The notes under the pieces are model-generated. The model was not told where the DNA came from. It searched no databases and saw only the letters and a list, made by a program, of their open reading frames with translations. A DNA stretch of 64,000 bases from assembly GCA_030581615.1 (NCBI GenBank), contig JAKTTT010000014.1, forward strand, positions 248,001-312,000, in the 5' to 3' direction. Both the position numbers and the translations under genes were made by a program. The stretch is from Alloascoidea africana (lineage: Eukaryota; Ascomycota; Alloascoideomycetes; Alloascoideales; Alloascoideaceae). Shown in pieces: positions 43,248-54,556 of this stretch (position 1 is its first letter; each line of letters opens with the position of its first letter).

Positions 43248-43893
43248 TCATGTTCGTTCTGCAACTTGTGGCGACCAGGAGCTCACCTTTGGCTTGGCTG
43301 TGTTATAAGGGACATAATTCGCTCTGGTAAACGTCACATTGGGTTGATGAGCTGGAGGCATGGGATAATGCCTCTCGGGTAGCTCCTCTGCTTTCAGCTC
43401 GCTTGGTGCAACATCTGTACCATAGGCGAGCCAATAATGCCAACCGGGTTCAACCTGTGAAATATCGTAGTGCGAAAACCAAAAGTGCTTGTACTCGACC
43501 CATCGTGTTCTCACTAGAAATATCGTTCATTAGGAAATGCTCGGAGGGTAATATATGTTTCGTGTTGTTCATCAATAATTCTTACAGTGAATCTCCATAG
43601 GCGAGTCGGTTTCGTAGTATTTGTTGCCATAGCCCTTTACCACCGATTAGTATAACTGTCCTTGATCCCTAGAGTTCCTCTTTTTCTTGTCGTTTGTATA
43701 ATGAAGTTATCTGCTTACATCAACTCCAACAAGTCTATTCACAATTCGCCGTTAGATAGAATAACCCAAAATCACCAAATGAAAAGACATACCTTCCTGA
43801 TTTAACATCACCAATGGTGGCTATCTGCTTGGCATATCGTTTCAAGCCAACCTCATAACCATACTTGAGCGTACGCCAAAAAGATACAGACAT
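43248..43893 (-). CDS. NDUFA12: NDUFA12-type complex I subunit (four exons, 16-nt microexon)
   Basis: Exons are 43893-43793, 43734-43719, 43634-43586 and 43513-43248, together 143 residues. All three introns have GT-AG ends (GTATGT, GTAAGC, GTAAGA) and plausible branch points (CTAAC, TACTAAT in the first two). The 16-base second exon supplies LVGVD and restores the family block GDVKSGRLVGVDGYGNKYYE; the fourth exon gives LRTRWVEY and the Gln-x-x-Pro-Gly-Trp-His segment. NDUFA12 is an accessory subunit of mitochondrial NADH:ubiquinone oxidoreductase. Its presence implies a complex I-containing yeast. The start at 43893 gives the typical length; the frame extends upstream to 44079 but without family sequence. 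Confidence 0.9.
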
Positions 43894-45032
43894 CCTGTGC
43901 GATCCAGAGTTGTAAAGATTATGATGGTGATGCCCAGCGATGGAAACTGGCGAGAGTAACATTTTCCCAGTGCGCCTGATTGGCTGGAGCTGTACAAGTG
44001 TTACCCGGACACCACTATTCTTGTCACGTGGTGGTGCGCTCTCAAAAGTTGACACAAAATGTATTGATTGTGAAAACACATTTTACTCTATTTTTTCCCC
44101 AGGGCTCGCCGTCAAGAAATCTCGCGAGTTGCGCGTGAACTGTAGACGCTACTTTGTTTGCCTATTTCAACTAACTAAAGTTGCAATGTGCCACACATTA
44201 CGGGCCATGCTCCTAGACAAGTCCGGCATTGGACCAAAACCCCAGCTCTAGATTGTGCTGGAATTCTCGCCATGGGCTTGGAAATACTCGTCCTGGTTCC
44301 AGAACGAAACGAGAAGGTGGCTAGAAAGGTTTCGGGGCTACTCCAAGATCGTTTGCTTGCAGGTGGGCCAGACCAGATTAGATAAGGTTAGCTTTCAGCC
44401 AAAGGGTTTTGGCAAGTGCGCATGTCCGATAGTGCGATCCTCTGAGACGACAAGAACATGGAAAGTCTTTTCTTTCTTGCTCTTTCGCAATGGCCACATG
44501 GAAGCCCCAATGCAGTTCTTTCTTGTATTTCCTCTTCTTCGCGTCATCTCGAGGTTTCCATACCATGCTTCACGCAGGGATTCTTTGTAGACTGCTGCTC
44601 AGTGCTGGTACGAAGCACGAATCATGGCTTGCTACGCCCGCTGCGGACAATCGCCCCCGTCGCCGACTACGTAGTCGCCGACTACGTAGCTCAGGTCCCA
44701 GAAACCAGAAACCACCATTCTAGCACTAAAATCGTATTCTCGAAGAAGAAAAATCGCGAATCGCGCTGTCAGCGGCGGGCGTACGGGTGTATTTCTGTCT
44801 GCGGTGACCTGCAACGGCGGGTTTCGTACCACACACTTTCCACCATTTTTCTCTCTTCTCCTGTCCCGTTCGGCCACAGCGCTATCCTTCGTCTTCTCTG
44901 TCTGTAATCCACTCGGGTGTCCATTGTTATTGGCGTAGGGTGCTTTAGTTCCCTGTTTTCCTGCCTTCTGTTTTTCCCGGAAGCACCTGTTGTCGGCCGT
45001 TTTCGTGCAGAGATCCGTCATCATCGGTTAGA
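43894..45032. other. Divergent spacer between NDUFA12 and the Seg1-like gene
   Basis: About 1.1 kb. It holds a CACGTG at 44025-44030 and a perfect tandem pair of a 15-base unit (44661-44690) built around the palindrome GACTACGTAGTC. Several open frames cross it on both strands, none with family features. Confidence 0.45.
44661..44690. repeat. Two tandem 15-base units with GACTACGTAGTC palindrome
   Basis: CGCCGACTACGTAG is repeated directly at 44661 and 44676. The junction creates a 12-base perfect palindrome. It lies about 340-370 bases upstream of the Seg1-like start and could be a dimeric factor site. Confidence 0.6.
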
Positions 45033-47535
45033 ATGCTAGCAAGAAGAAAAGGCACTCGCACTTACTCTCTCAGCTCCTACTCCTACACTGGTGTCGGACA
45101 GGCTGTATGTTGACTCCATATAGTCGATCTCAAATTTGCTCTACTAACATGCCCATAGCCTCCGGAGTCTCCCCATGCCAGCCCTGGGGCTATTGCGGCG
45201 GCTGCGGCGGCTGGAGCCGCCGGGATCAAGCGGTCGCAATCTTTACGAGTCGACTCCATCGCTTCTGCATGTATGTCTGTCATTCGATGACCACTGGCTT
45301 ACAGTACCAACTAATTGAAATAACTATGAAGCAAAAGTAGGGAATAAGCAAAAAAAGCAATTGGGCAGAACAGGTTCAATTAGCTCCAACAGAGGGTTTG
45401 GTAAATCGTCTACATCAGACCGACCACGTTCTACGCTTTTGCCTGCCACGAACCATGATGGAGGAATGCACAATTCTGGAACTAATAACTGGTCGCGGAC
45501 AAAGGAAGTTTCATCTCCTCGTACACCGGTAAAGAGCAAAGAGCAATCGCATAGTTATACGCCAATAAAGAATCCCAGATATGGCGAAAACGAGCTCAGC
45601 GTGATTGAGGAAACCCCAGAAAACACAGATTCAAAACGCAGGCGGCAAAAGCCTTCTGCTCACTTCTCCTTAGATCAGACGACTCCAGTGTCCAGTAGGA
45701 GGAGCAGCCCATCTCCACGGCGTACCTCACACAGAGTCAGTTTCACCAATCAGGGTATTCAATCCATGAGCCCAGCAGCTCCCAAAACGCAAAAGAAGTG
45801 GATTCCAACAAAAAATGGGCTGGTGGAAGTGCAAGTTGAAGTCCCATCACCATCACCATCATCTACACCTCAACTACCTCATGGAAGACGTCAATCAGGT
45901 AGGAATCAAACCCAATCTAATTACGGTTTGAGTAAACTGAGAACGTCCAGTTCAAATCCGCAAAAGGTAAACACCCCACAGGCTCGATTGTCTCTCTCGC
46001 CCACTCCAAAAGTCTCTAATAAGGAATCTTCAAAACTTCGTGTTGTTACAAAGAAGAGTTCTTTGGATAGTGAGAAATTGGGTCGTGGGAAACACATCCC
46101 CAGTAGCGTCGGCTCTCCGGTCTATTTGAAGAGCAAAGATCGTTCAGCTGATGCTTTAAAAACCAAACCTCACCAAAAATCATATTCTACTGCCGATAGC
46201 TATGCTGATGAGAATTTTTATACCCCACAGCAATTTGCAATGTCTCCAATTTCACCCGTTTCTACAGAGCGTTTGGACAAGATTGGGTCTATTAATGAAT
46301 ACGACATAGTTAAAGAGACTGTTCAATCTGACAAGGAGTCTTCTCTTGGTTCTCAAACCAAATCAAAGACTTTGGAATCTGCTTGGAAACCAGAAAAGAC
46401 CAGCAAGCTTGCAGGGCGTAATTCTCGTGAAGATTTATCATATAGCAAGCCTGTTAAAACCAGGAAGAAAAAATTGGTTAGTGAAACTGGAAAAGATTCG
46501 GATTCTGAAGCCAAGGATCTGAAGCACAGGACACCACCAGCAAAGGTTGCTGCAGTGACAACCCAAAGTCCAACAGCACAAAGAAAAACAAGCGTGAAAA
46601 AGAAAAGAACATCTTTTGCTAATGATGTTAAAACCCCTGCCAAAGCTAATGTTGGAGTTGTATCTGTTGGTAAAAATGGAGTAAATAACCGCTCTTCTCT
46701 TGCAACAAATGGTGTCCCGAAAGCCGCACCCAATCTTGACAAAAACCTAGTGGTGGAAAGAAAATCAAGTTTTGAGAGAGAACGGCCCAACGAGCGAAAC
46801 TTGGGCTTCAAAAGAGCATCAATGAGAGATGCAGATTCGCAACAGTTTGCCCCTCAACAGGGATTTGCGAATGGGAGCAAAAATAGATATAGTGTTGTTT
46901 CGGACGGAGCCTCTAGTGACCGAAGCTATTCGCAATACAACAATTTGCCCTCTTCAGGAAGATGGTTTGGGCGAAACCCTGGATCTCCATCAAGTAGCAA
47001 CTTTGATTATTCCTCATTTGGCAATTTCAAATCGAGGTTTGACGATTCGGACTCGGATGAAGACTTTGTCTCAAATGTTCGAAAGTCTCGTAATGAAACT
47101 AGGAACTCATTGTTCTCAAAGACCTCAACTACTCGTTCTAGTTTCAAGAGTCAGCCAATACAAGATCACTCGTTTATCGCAAAGAATACAGATGATTTGT
47201 CCTATCCCAAAGGCTCAAACCGAAAGTCAAGTTATACCTCCAACACATTGCCTCCCACGGTAGAGCCTTACAAGCCGATTATTGAATCAGAACAGTCTAA
47301 CGGGCATTTGTCCCCAATAGATGATACAGTTACAAAAACTGATTTCAGTAACGGAACTACAAACCCCGTTCATATAGACAATGGATTTCATGAAATCAAC
47401 GGTAATGTTGCTTCAACTGTGCCAGCTCCTTTGGAATCTTCCAACAATTCGCACGTTCCTCGGCTTCAAGCTCTCCCAAGTAAAAAGGAGAAACATAAAG
47501 GCTTGAAAAAGTTTAAGAAGCTTTTCCGCCGTTAA
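45033..47535 (+). CDS. Putative eisosome scaffold, Seg1-like (two introns)
   Basis: Exons 45033-45104, 45159-45270 and 45341-47535 encode 792 residues. Both introns begin GTATGT; the first has TACTAAC. The second 3' site is ambiguous between TAG at 45340 and nearby AAGs, all in frame. The long third exon has no ATG at its start, so the upstream exons are needed. The product is Ser/Lys-rich and mostly disordered. It has an N-terminal basic patch, an Ala run (about residues 34-46), a motif KKWIPTKNGLVEVQVEVP near residue 230 and a very basic end (KKFKKLFRR). These features recall the fungal Seg1/Seg2 eisosome proteins that shape plasma-membrane furrows. This is a judgement from composition and layout, not a firm match. 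Confidence 0.55.
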
Positions 47536-47998
47536 GCACTCCTTCTTTTTTCATTTCTGACTATATTCTGCCTCAAATAACAACTACTTTTTGATTCTTT
47601 TTTTTTTTGTTCATATTTAATCTGTTTGTTAAATGGACCAATAATTATAAACGAGACTTTTGGGTGGATGGAACTTTACATACATGATGTAATTTTGGTA
47701 TCTTTAATTATTTCTTCTATCTTCTATTAACTAGAAGAGCGTATTTCATCAGAAAAGGTTGATCAGGGTAGGTTGTTCAAACGCAAGGGCGTTGTTGAGA
47801 ATCATTATAACCAAAGAACGTGAATTATCACAGACAGATTCATCAGAGTCTTACAACGCCTCGATGCCTTGAAAAAAGAAATCTATTATCACCTACATGT
47901 TAATACTCATGTAATGGACATTAAATGGAATGCTAATGAAGTTTCGAGTGTATCTAGATTATAATGTATATGAAGAGTCATGTCAACAACATGATTGA
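47536..47998. other. Convergent 3' interval
   Basis: About 460 AT-rich bases between the Seg1-like gene and GYP2, which converge on it. A run of ten T lies near 47600. I see no gene. Confidence 0.4.
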
Positions 47999-50900
47999 TT
48001 AACTCTCAAACTCGACAATGCTATTGTTCTTTTGCTTCCCCTTATGTCCCAGATTAGGACTCGACCCAGGTGTACTAGGAGAAGGTCTGTTAAGTCCTAA
48101 AGTGCCCATTCCAAGTCCCAAACTTGCAAAATCATTGCTCTCCTTTCTTTGTTTCCTTTCAAGTTGTTCCTGTCTTATTCTCTCATCCAGAGATTTGTTG
48201 TTGACTGCGAGAACCTCCGCACCGTCCAGTAAATCTCGATCTCGGTTATCCACTGTTGAAGAACCAAAGCCAATATCGGCATCCTCGTCTTCGTCGTCCG
48301 TAAGAGAGGACCGGGCCCTGGGCCTCGTTGTCGGTCTTGCATCGCCGTCATCACCACCGTTCAGCCTTGTGGACTTGTCAAATTCGTCCATACGCCTTCG
48401 GACTTCATTTGCCACACGTTTGCCGTCTGCCATGAGACCATCAAATACATCACGTAGAGTTGTGGGGCGTGACTTGCTGTAATCTATTGGGCGGTCAATG
48501 TGGATTGAGTTTGGAAAAGTTTCTGCGAAAAAAAGTTCAAAAGTCTCATCTGCTAAAATAACCATTCTGAAAGTTGGAAGACTTAGATACCGTGGATGAC
48601 CCGGATCAAGGGCTGCATTGGCCCTTACGGAAAGCTCGTTGGTCTTCTTTGAGGCTGCAGAAGCTGATGAGCTCACAGTCTGATTTTCATTCCCATCGCT
48701 TAGATCAATCAATGGGTCAAAATCCTCGGGCATGGTCTCTTGGATAGAGTACTCAAAAGACCGTTGAATAAAGTTGCTCACTGCAGAGAGATATCGCTCT
48801 TGTTGTTGGTGTTCAAACACTCTCTGGTCAATTTCAACGGTTTCGGGTATCGTAACGTCCTGTGCTTCCAGTTCAACAGCGCTAAACATTCGTTGTTTCT
48901 TTTCACGTTCAACCAACTTTTCCGCAATTGCTTTCTCAATACTTGACGAAGCGATGGAATCCAATAACTCGGCTTCTCGCCATGGTGTGGTCAAATAGAG
49001 CAGGTCTTCGGACATTTTAAGCATTCCTTCCCTATCCACTTTACCCTTTTCCTCCTCGTCATAAAGCTCAAAAAAATAGGCAATTGATGCCATCAGGTCC
49101 TTTTGGGATATTTTATCCAGACCCAAGGCCACGTCTGCCAGGGTTAACTTGCCCTCCATTTTAGCATCCCATTTTGAGAATAGACGATATAGAAAATGGT
49201 CATCTGGAAGGTTGACTGGTGATGAACTCACGTTCCTACCGGGCTTCGTATTGTTGGTGGTGGGTGGTACTCTGGCCCAGTCCGTCATGTCGTTCATAAA
49301 GATGAGAAATGAATCAAAGTCCATGAGTGAATTATTAATCGAACTGGATAACCCCATGCGATCGTTCTCAGATTGAATAGCCGCATAAAACCGATCATAG
49401 ATGTTGCTGAGATTCTGGGGAGAAACGTTTGGAGTCTTTGGAAGATTTCGGATTTGAGTCCTCTTAACAAAAGATTCAATCCCTTCCAAAACATCTTTTT
49501 TATGTTTTTTACGTTCCCTTGCAATCATTTCATCCGTTATTACGTTGAATTCTTTAAATGCAACAACGAGCAATTCTTGAAACTTTGTAATTGCTCTGAA
49601 TTTTTCGTTTCTCGACTGAGGATGAGCAGAATGATCCAATGTTCCAAAATATTCTTTAAGAATGGCAATAAACATGCCATCGTCCGACGCATTCAATAAT
49701 TCCTCACCATTAACTTTAAGAATGGCCAGAGCAACCTGAAACAGGGCTTTTGGACCATTGAGAAAAAAAACATCAACTATTCGAAAAGCAAACACCATAG
49801 GCATGGTACTTATAAAAAAAGATAAAAACCAGGGTAAAGAAACAACTGAAAGTTGAATATCCGCTTTACACATGTTTTCCCACAACACGGGCATTGTTTT
49901 TTCAACAAGCGCTTCAAATACCCGTTGATCGAGTAACGTACCGTACATTGTTTTCGAATAATACCCTGGTATAAGTCGATCACATAAAACTGATAAACAC
50001 CAAAATGCCTGTTCCTCAGACATGTAAATAAGTAAAGCTGCCATTACAATGTTCATAGCCTGGCAGTATCCTACATCGGGATCTTTCCAGCTGTATGCTG
50101 TTAAAACTCGTCGTAGTCTATCAATACCCTCCGGGGTTTGATAAGCTGGGTATTCTGGCAAAGAACGATTCAGATCTTTTTCAATCTCATCGATTGCAAG
50201 TGATCTTTTTCCCTTATTATCTTCCAAAATCTTTGCATACTCTCCCTGGTGTCTTTGACGAAGATATAGTGATCCACAAGTCAATTCCCAGATTTCACCT
50301 CGTAGACGGTTAGGTAGGCCTACCCTTATCAACTTGAAAAACATTTGTTGTTTAACAATAGTCAAATTTCTACCATTCGTTCGAAAGTAGTCGTACCATA
50401 ACCTCATTTTGGATTTGTCCCGAAGCTTTTTCGAATCTCCAGGATACCGAAACTTTTGTCCAAGCCCGCCTAGAGGGGGTGGTTGCTTCACATAGCCATT
50501 AGGTTGTTGCACAGCCAACATGTTTTGGGTAATTAAATACTCAGAGTACAAGGTGTCCAGGAATGCCTTTAGGGTTTTCATCTCTGGCAGTTTGGTTCTT
50601 AGTGTAGTTTTCAGGTTGTGTGAGAACTGTTCCGAGTAAGATCGTATCCCAATGAATTGTATTGTGAATACCTGGCCATGATAAGTGGTAATGGCCAACG
50701 CGAAGACATACGATTTGGTGGGAAGCCGCTCAACTCTCTTGACAGAGGCCAAGGACAAAGTAAAAACGTAGGTGTTCTTGTCAAAAGTGTCACGAAACAC
50801 GAGGAATGAGGGTGTCAAAAAGAGCTTCCCAGAGAAAAAATCCGCTTCATTGTTAGGGACCATTTGTTCTCCTGTAGTATAGTTCGGAGGTGGTAGGGAA

Positions 50901-51094
50901 GGCCGGGATGGGCGGGCCAAAGGAGTATTCATTGCAATTTCGACCGAGGATTCATCGATAATGTATTCTTCCTCCGGTAGTCGAAACTCTTTCCTGAAAA
51001 TCTCATCTCTTGAGGGTTTGTAGTCTTTCTGAGGGCCTGGAGCCTTATCGAACAACGTCACAGCTTTTGACCTGATAGACTGTAAGAACGACAT
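47999..51094 (-). CDS. GYP2: GYP2/MDR1 Rab GTPase-activating protein (GRAM-TBC)
   Basis: A 1031-residue protein with the layout of yeast Gyp2/Mdr1 (950 residues), a GAP for Rab GTPases such as Ypt6 and Sec4 acting in Golgi-endosome traffic. A GRAM domain covers about residues 80-150 (DFFSGKLFLTPSFLVF). The TBC domain runs from about 265 to 480, with the Arg finger in IEKDLNRSLPEY and the Gln finger in VGYCQAMN. An EF-hand-like region follows (FSKWDAKMEGKLTLAD, YDEEEKGKVDREG, near 640-690). The C-terminal quarter is disordered and charged. The first ATG is 51094; the frame is open to 51109 but begins with GTG. Confidence 0.94.
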   Translation of the reverse strand: MSFLQSIRSKAVTLFDKAPGPQKDYKPSRDEIFRKEFRLPEEEYIIDESSVEIAMNTPLARPSRPSLPPPNYTTGEQMVPNNEADFFSGKLFLTPSFLVFRDTFDKNTYVFTLSLASVKRVERLPTKSYVFALAITTYHGQVFTIQFIGIRSYSEQFSHNLKTTLRTKLPEMKTLKAFLDTLYSEYLITQNMLAVQQPNGYVKQPPPLGGLGQKFRYPGDSKKLRDKSKMRLWYDYFRTNGRNLTIVKQQMFFKLIRVGLPNRLRGEIWELTCGSLYLRQRHQGEYAKILEDNKGKRSLAIDEIEKDLNRSLPEYPAYQTPEGIDRLRRVLTAYSWKDPDVGYCQAMNIVMAALLIYMSEEQAFWCLSVLCDRLIPGYYSKTMYGTLLDQRVFEALVEKTMPVLWENMCKADIQLSVVSLPWFLSFFISTMPMVFAFRIVDVFFLNGPKALFQVALAILKVNGEELLNASDDGMFIAILKEYFGTLDHSAHPQSRNEKFRAITKFQELLVVAFKEFNVITDEMIARERKKHKKDVLEGIESFVKRTQIRNLPKTPNVSPQNLSNIYDRFYAAIQSENDRMGLSSSINNSLMDFDSFLIFMNDMTDWARVPPTTNNTKPGRNVSSSPVNLPDDHFLYRLFSKWDAKMEGKLTLADVALGLDKISQKDLMASIAYFFELYDEEEKGKVDREGMLKMSEDLLYLTTPWREAELLDSIASSSIEKAIAEKLVEREKKQRMFSAVELEAQDVTIPETVEIDQRVFEHQQQERYLSAVSNFIQRSFEYSIQETMPEDFDPLIDLSDGNENQTVSSSASAASKKTNELSVRANAALDPGHPRYLSLPTFRMVILADETFELFFAETFPNSIHIDRPIDYSKSRPTTLRDVFDGLMADGKRVANEVRRRMDEFDKSTRLNGGDDGDARPTTRPRARSSLTDDEDEDADIGFGSSTVDNRDRDLLDGAEVLAVNNKSLDERIRQEQLERKQRKESNDFASLGLGMGTLGLNRPSPSTPGSSPNLGHKGKQKNNSIVEFES

Positions 51095-51799
51095 TTCGTT
51101 CCGGCTCACTCTAAAATGGACAATGTGCTAGCAGAGACCAGAGATCTAGATACTTGAAGAAACCAGAACAAGAAAGTAAATCCTCCTTTGACAGCTGTCG
51201 TGATTACCAATGACGCTTTGGGCTTCTTGGTTTGCTAAACATGTTCAGGATATAGTTGAGTGAGGGCAGGGTAAGCCTCATTGTATTCAAGCCCAAGAAA
51301 GGTTTGGTCGCTTAATTTGGCCACAATCTACAATAAGAATGACGGTTTTTGAAGAGACTTGTAAGGATATAAATAGGGAATCGTAATCTCCAACGGTTGA
51401 TGGGACAAAACGTTCAGATGACACTAAAAGATTCTGACGGTTCCATCAAAGAGCCACCACATTTACGATTAACTAGTCCTGAATCATATCAACGAATATA
51501 GTTTTCACTTTTTTGAATAGTTCATTTCTAGTAAATGTTGAACTGTTGGGAATTGGCATTCTCATGAAGACGCAAACAGGCAGATTGATGTTTTGGTAGA
51601 GATTGGGGGTTTAAATATACCGGTTTGAAACAATGAGCCATTTGACGGTTTTCCGCTGTCCTAAGAAAGAGAATCGAGACACAAAAGTCAACAAAGAAGC
51701 TATGTCAACTCGAGGTTTGCATTATGTCGAGAACCCAAATAATTCCAATCTCCAAGACATATCACTAAAGAGGAAAAACCACTATAAAGCTGCCGGAAA
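51095..51799. promoter_or_regulatory. GYP2 promoter and tRNA 5' flank
   Basis: About 700 bases. The left part is the GYP2 promoter; no clear TATA is seen close to the ATG. The right part leads into tRNA-Gln. I see no protein gene here. Confidence 0.4.
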
Positions 51800-51880
51800 G
51801 GTTTCGTAGTGTAGAGGTCATCACAGTGGATTCTGATTCTGGATTTTCCACTAACCCCGGTTCGAATCCGGGCGAGACCT
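51800..51880 (+). tRNA. tRNA-Gln (CTG) with a 9-base intron
   Basis: Eighty-one bases fold as a tRNA-Gln. The acceptor stem GGTTTCG/CGAGACC has discriminator T. The anticodon stem is GTGGA/TCCAC and the T-arm CCCGG-TTCGAAT-CCGGG. The anticodon CTG is at 51833-51835. A 9-base insert (51837-51845) follows position 37, the canonical intron site. Without it the tRNA is 72 bases, like Saccharomyces tRNA-Gln. Five T at 51895-51899 can terminate transcription. Confidence 0.9.
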
Positions 51881-52585
51881 AAGGTATTCCTGTCTTTTTG
51901 GCTCTTCCAATGTCACAGTATCGGTTAGGTTTACTACTCAAGTTCTCCGTCTTTTAACTCGGCCTATGGTATCTTTGTAGACAGCATAAATGGAATCACC
52001 AGGTTCAACAAAATAACGCGGATGCGGCCTTGGTTTATTACGATTCTACCCAATCTCTATTGACTTAAATTCATAGCTTCGATCAAGTCAGAGCTTGGTG
52101 ATACTTTGTATAATAGAGACCTGTCTTAAACTTTGATTTAGGCCATATACTTGGCCAATTCACAAGTTAGTGGCTTGAACAAAATGGCTAACAGATGTCA
52201 TCATCACCAGAACAAAGGATGCTCAACCAGCCATCTCACTCTTGATTTATTTTTAATGGATTGTTTGTGATGGCTACGATAAAATCTATAAACAGATAAA
52301 GTGGTTGGTCAATGGAAAAGAGGGAGGAAGGCTTATCGCTTTGGGGGCTGGTAGTACTAAATACTGCCAACCTCGATACGCAGCCGGCCGTTTTGGGCAT
52401 CTGTGTCCAAATATGGTAGTAAAATATGCAATTCGGGCTTTTTGGCGACTCTGCCTCCTCCATTTCACTCTTCACCATAGGGGAATATAAATGAAGGAGA
52501 TGCTAGGTCTGGTGAAAGATCTCTATTCAACAAACCCTCGAATTCACAAGCCCCTCTTACTCTTCAAAAACACATATCACCAATC
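51881..52585. promoter_or_regulatory. Promoter of the GPI-anchored protein gene
   Basis: About 700 bases without a gene. TATAAA at 52486-52491 lies about 95 bases before the ATG at 52586. The leader after it is C/A-rich, as in highly expressed yeast genes. Confidence 0.5.
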
Positions 52586-53140
52586 ATGAAGTTTTCTGCA
52601 TCTACTTTCCTACTGACTGTCTTTGCTGTTGTCGCACAAGTCTTCGCAGCTCCAATTACAAGCGACTCTCCATCTGAAGAAACCGCCACAACCACAATCG
52701 CTACCACGGCCACTCCTACAACGACGCCCGACTACCTCCAGTACATCACATACACCGAGTCTAGCGTTCTGGCACAGCAGAGTGAGATCGCACAGCGGGT
52801 ATCGTCTGTGATTGGAGCAGAGTCAGACTACCTCAAGACCGTTTGGGATGTCTTGTCTGGATCAGGCACTATTACTACCTCTGGGGCTGAAACTGCCACT
52901 GTAGCGCCAACCAAGACAGGCCCAACTGACACCACTCTCAGCACAGTTTCAAGAAAAACAGATGAGGCCAAATCCTCCAGTGAAGAGGAGACACAAAGCG
53001 AATCCTCGTCCAGTTCTGCAAGTGCTTCCATCTCAGTGAATGACACAAGCGACTCTGGTGCAGTTGCCATAGGCTCAACTGGTTCAGCAATGCTCTTTCC
53101 ATTAGGGCTCATTTTATCTTTATTTATTTTGGCCATTTAA
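52586..53140 (+). CDS. Small GPI-anchored cell-wall protein
   Basis: A 184-residue secreted protein. A clear signal peptide (residues 1-20, ending VFAAP) precedes a Thr/Ser-rich, probably O-mannosylated middle with a short conserved-looking helix (about 48-95). A Ser-rich stalk follows with one N-glycosylation sequon (NDT). The C-terminus is a hydrophobic GPI-attachment tail (MLFPLGLILSLFILAI) after small residues near SDSGA. It is predicted to be attached to the plasma membrane or cell wall. No named family is recognised. The strong TATA box and clean leader suggest high expression. Confidence 0.8.
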   Translation: MKFSASTFLLTVFAVVAQVFAAPITSDSPSEETATTTIATTATPTTTPDYLQYITYTESSVLAQQSEIAQRVSSVIGAESDYLKTVWDVLSGSGTITTSGAETATVAPTKTGPTDTTLSTVSRKTDEAKSSSEEETQSESSSSSASASISVNDTSDSGAVAIGSTGSAMLFPLGLILSLFILAI

Positions 53141-54556
53141 ACATGGCTGTATAAGGGGTTGTAAAGGTCAAAGTACCCATACCGCTTTAAACATCAATTT
53201 GTACAGTATTTTGTCATTATTAATAGCATTAGTATTTCAATCGATGATGATTTTGATCTAAAAGTGAGATAAAAACTATAGCAGAGAACAACATAGAGCG
53301 TAAGAGCAAAACCACTTCCTGAAACTAGTAATAGTCAAGAAAATCTGCTAGAGCGAGACCACGCAGGAGTCGGGCTATAAACTAGAAGTATTTTGAAGTA
53401 AATTCCCCAAAAGACTTGGTTTACAATACTATATTAGAGACTCAACCAACAAAAAGAATGCATAAACAAAACGAAGAGAGATTACACGATTTAGCAGCTT
53501 CCTGTATGATTTTCCTTTCTGCGTCTTTTAAATTAATATGCCCCCTTGCCCATCTTGTTTACAAAATTGCCAATAAAACAAGAATTAATATGCTAGAAAG
53601 AATGCTAGAAAGAATGCTTGAGTGGTCCTGGTCAAATGGGCCATGGATCATAGTTCAATTTTGTTAACTGTGCATTCTAAAACTAATGGAGATTACAGAT
53701 ATTGACAGTTATAGAGCAAGCTGAAGGGGCTCGTGGGGAAATGTGCACTCATCAATTCAGCATCATGGTCCCTGAATTAACGTAGAAAAAGCGCTCATAG
53801 CGCTTATTTATAGTTTTCAGCTCAGACCAGACCGAACCCGGATTTGAGCAAAGACATTCGTGGTTTACAAGGAATTTAAAGCATGGATACTGAAGCTTTC
53901 GGCCCTCTAAAATGTCGTGGGTAATGTGGGACAACTTGCATTGAACCGATATCTGAAAGTAAAAGTCGCTTCTCAAGAAAATTGGTAATTTATACTCGGT
54001 GTTTGTTTAGCTTTATGACATAAAATAGAACGATTCACCAAGTCTCGTCTAACAGAAGCGCTTACCGTACAGCGTCTATCCCAAGATTTCTATTAGTTTT
54101 CTGCAGAGACTTGACAGGTTCTTCCACAATTGACATATGGGCACACGTGTGGGCTCCAGGCCAATGACGCTTAAGAACAGCGATTAAAAAGCCCATCCTA
54201 TCAAGCGTTTTGTACATTATCAATACGTAGTCCAGATGCTAACGCCAATGAATCGGAGCATAGGAAACGTAATTAAGGCGCCGTTAGAAGATTCACAGGC
54301 GGTACAAATTGGATAGGAAATCAGTAGGAGCTTTAAAAGAGATATGCTCACCACACAATGCACTGCATTTTCAGTAACTAGCCAGAAATTGGTGTCTTCT
54401 GTGTTCCGATGCCACTTCAGGGGCAGTTCTAAAACTTGACCCAGCACATAATTTCTGCCTTAGTTCATTTCTTTAGCACTATATAATGGCAATGGTGGGC
54501 GAAATCCAAAATACGCTCTGCTATTCTATACTTTGCACTGTTAGAGCTGATTTGCA
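53141..54556. other. Gene-free interval before the bHLH gene
   Basis: About 1.4 kb. A TATATAAT at 54480-54487 lies about 70 bases before the bHLH ATG, and a CACGTG at about 54143 lies 410 bases upstream. A direct repeat of GAAAGAATGCT occurs near 53597-53620. No gene that I can support is present. Confidence 0.45.

Noticed and set aside
44458-44907. 149-codon plus-strand frame upstream of the Seg1-like gene
   Set aside because: Overlapped by other chance frames on both strands, with no domain features.
53820-53850. tRNA-like T-loop on the minus strand
   Set aside because: A GGGTTCGG run is present but no acceptor or anticodon stem can be formed around it.
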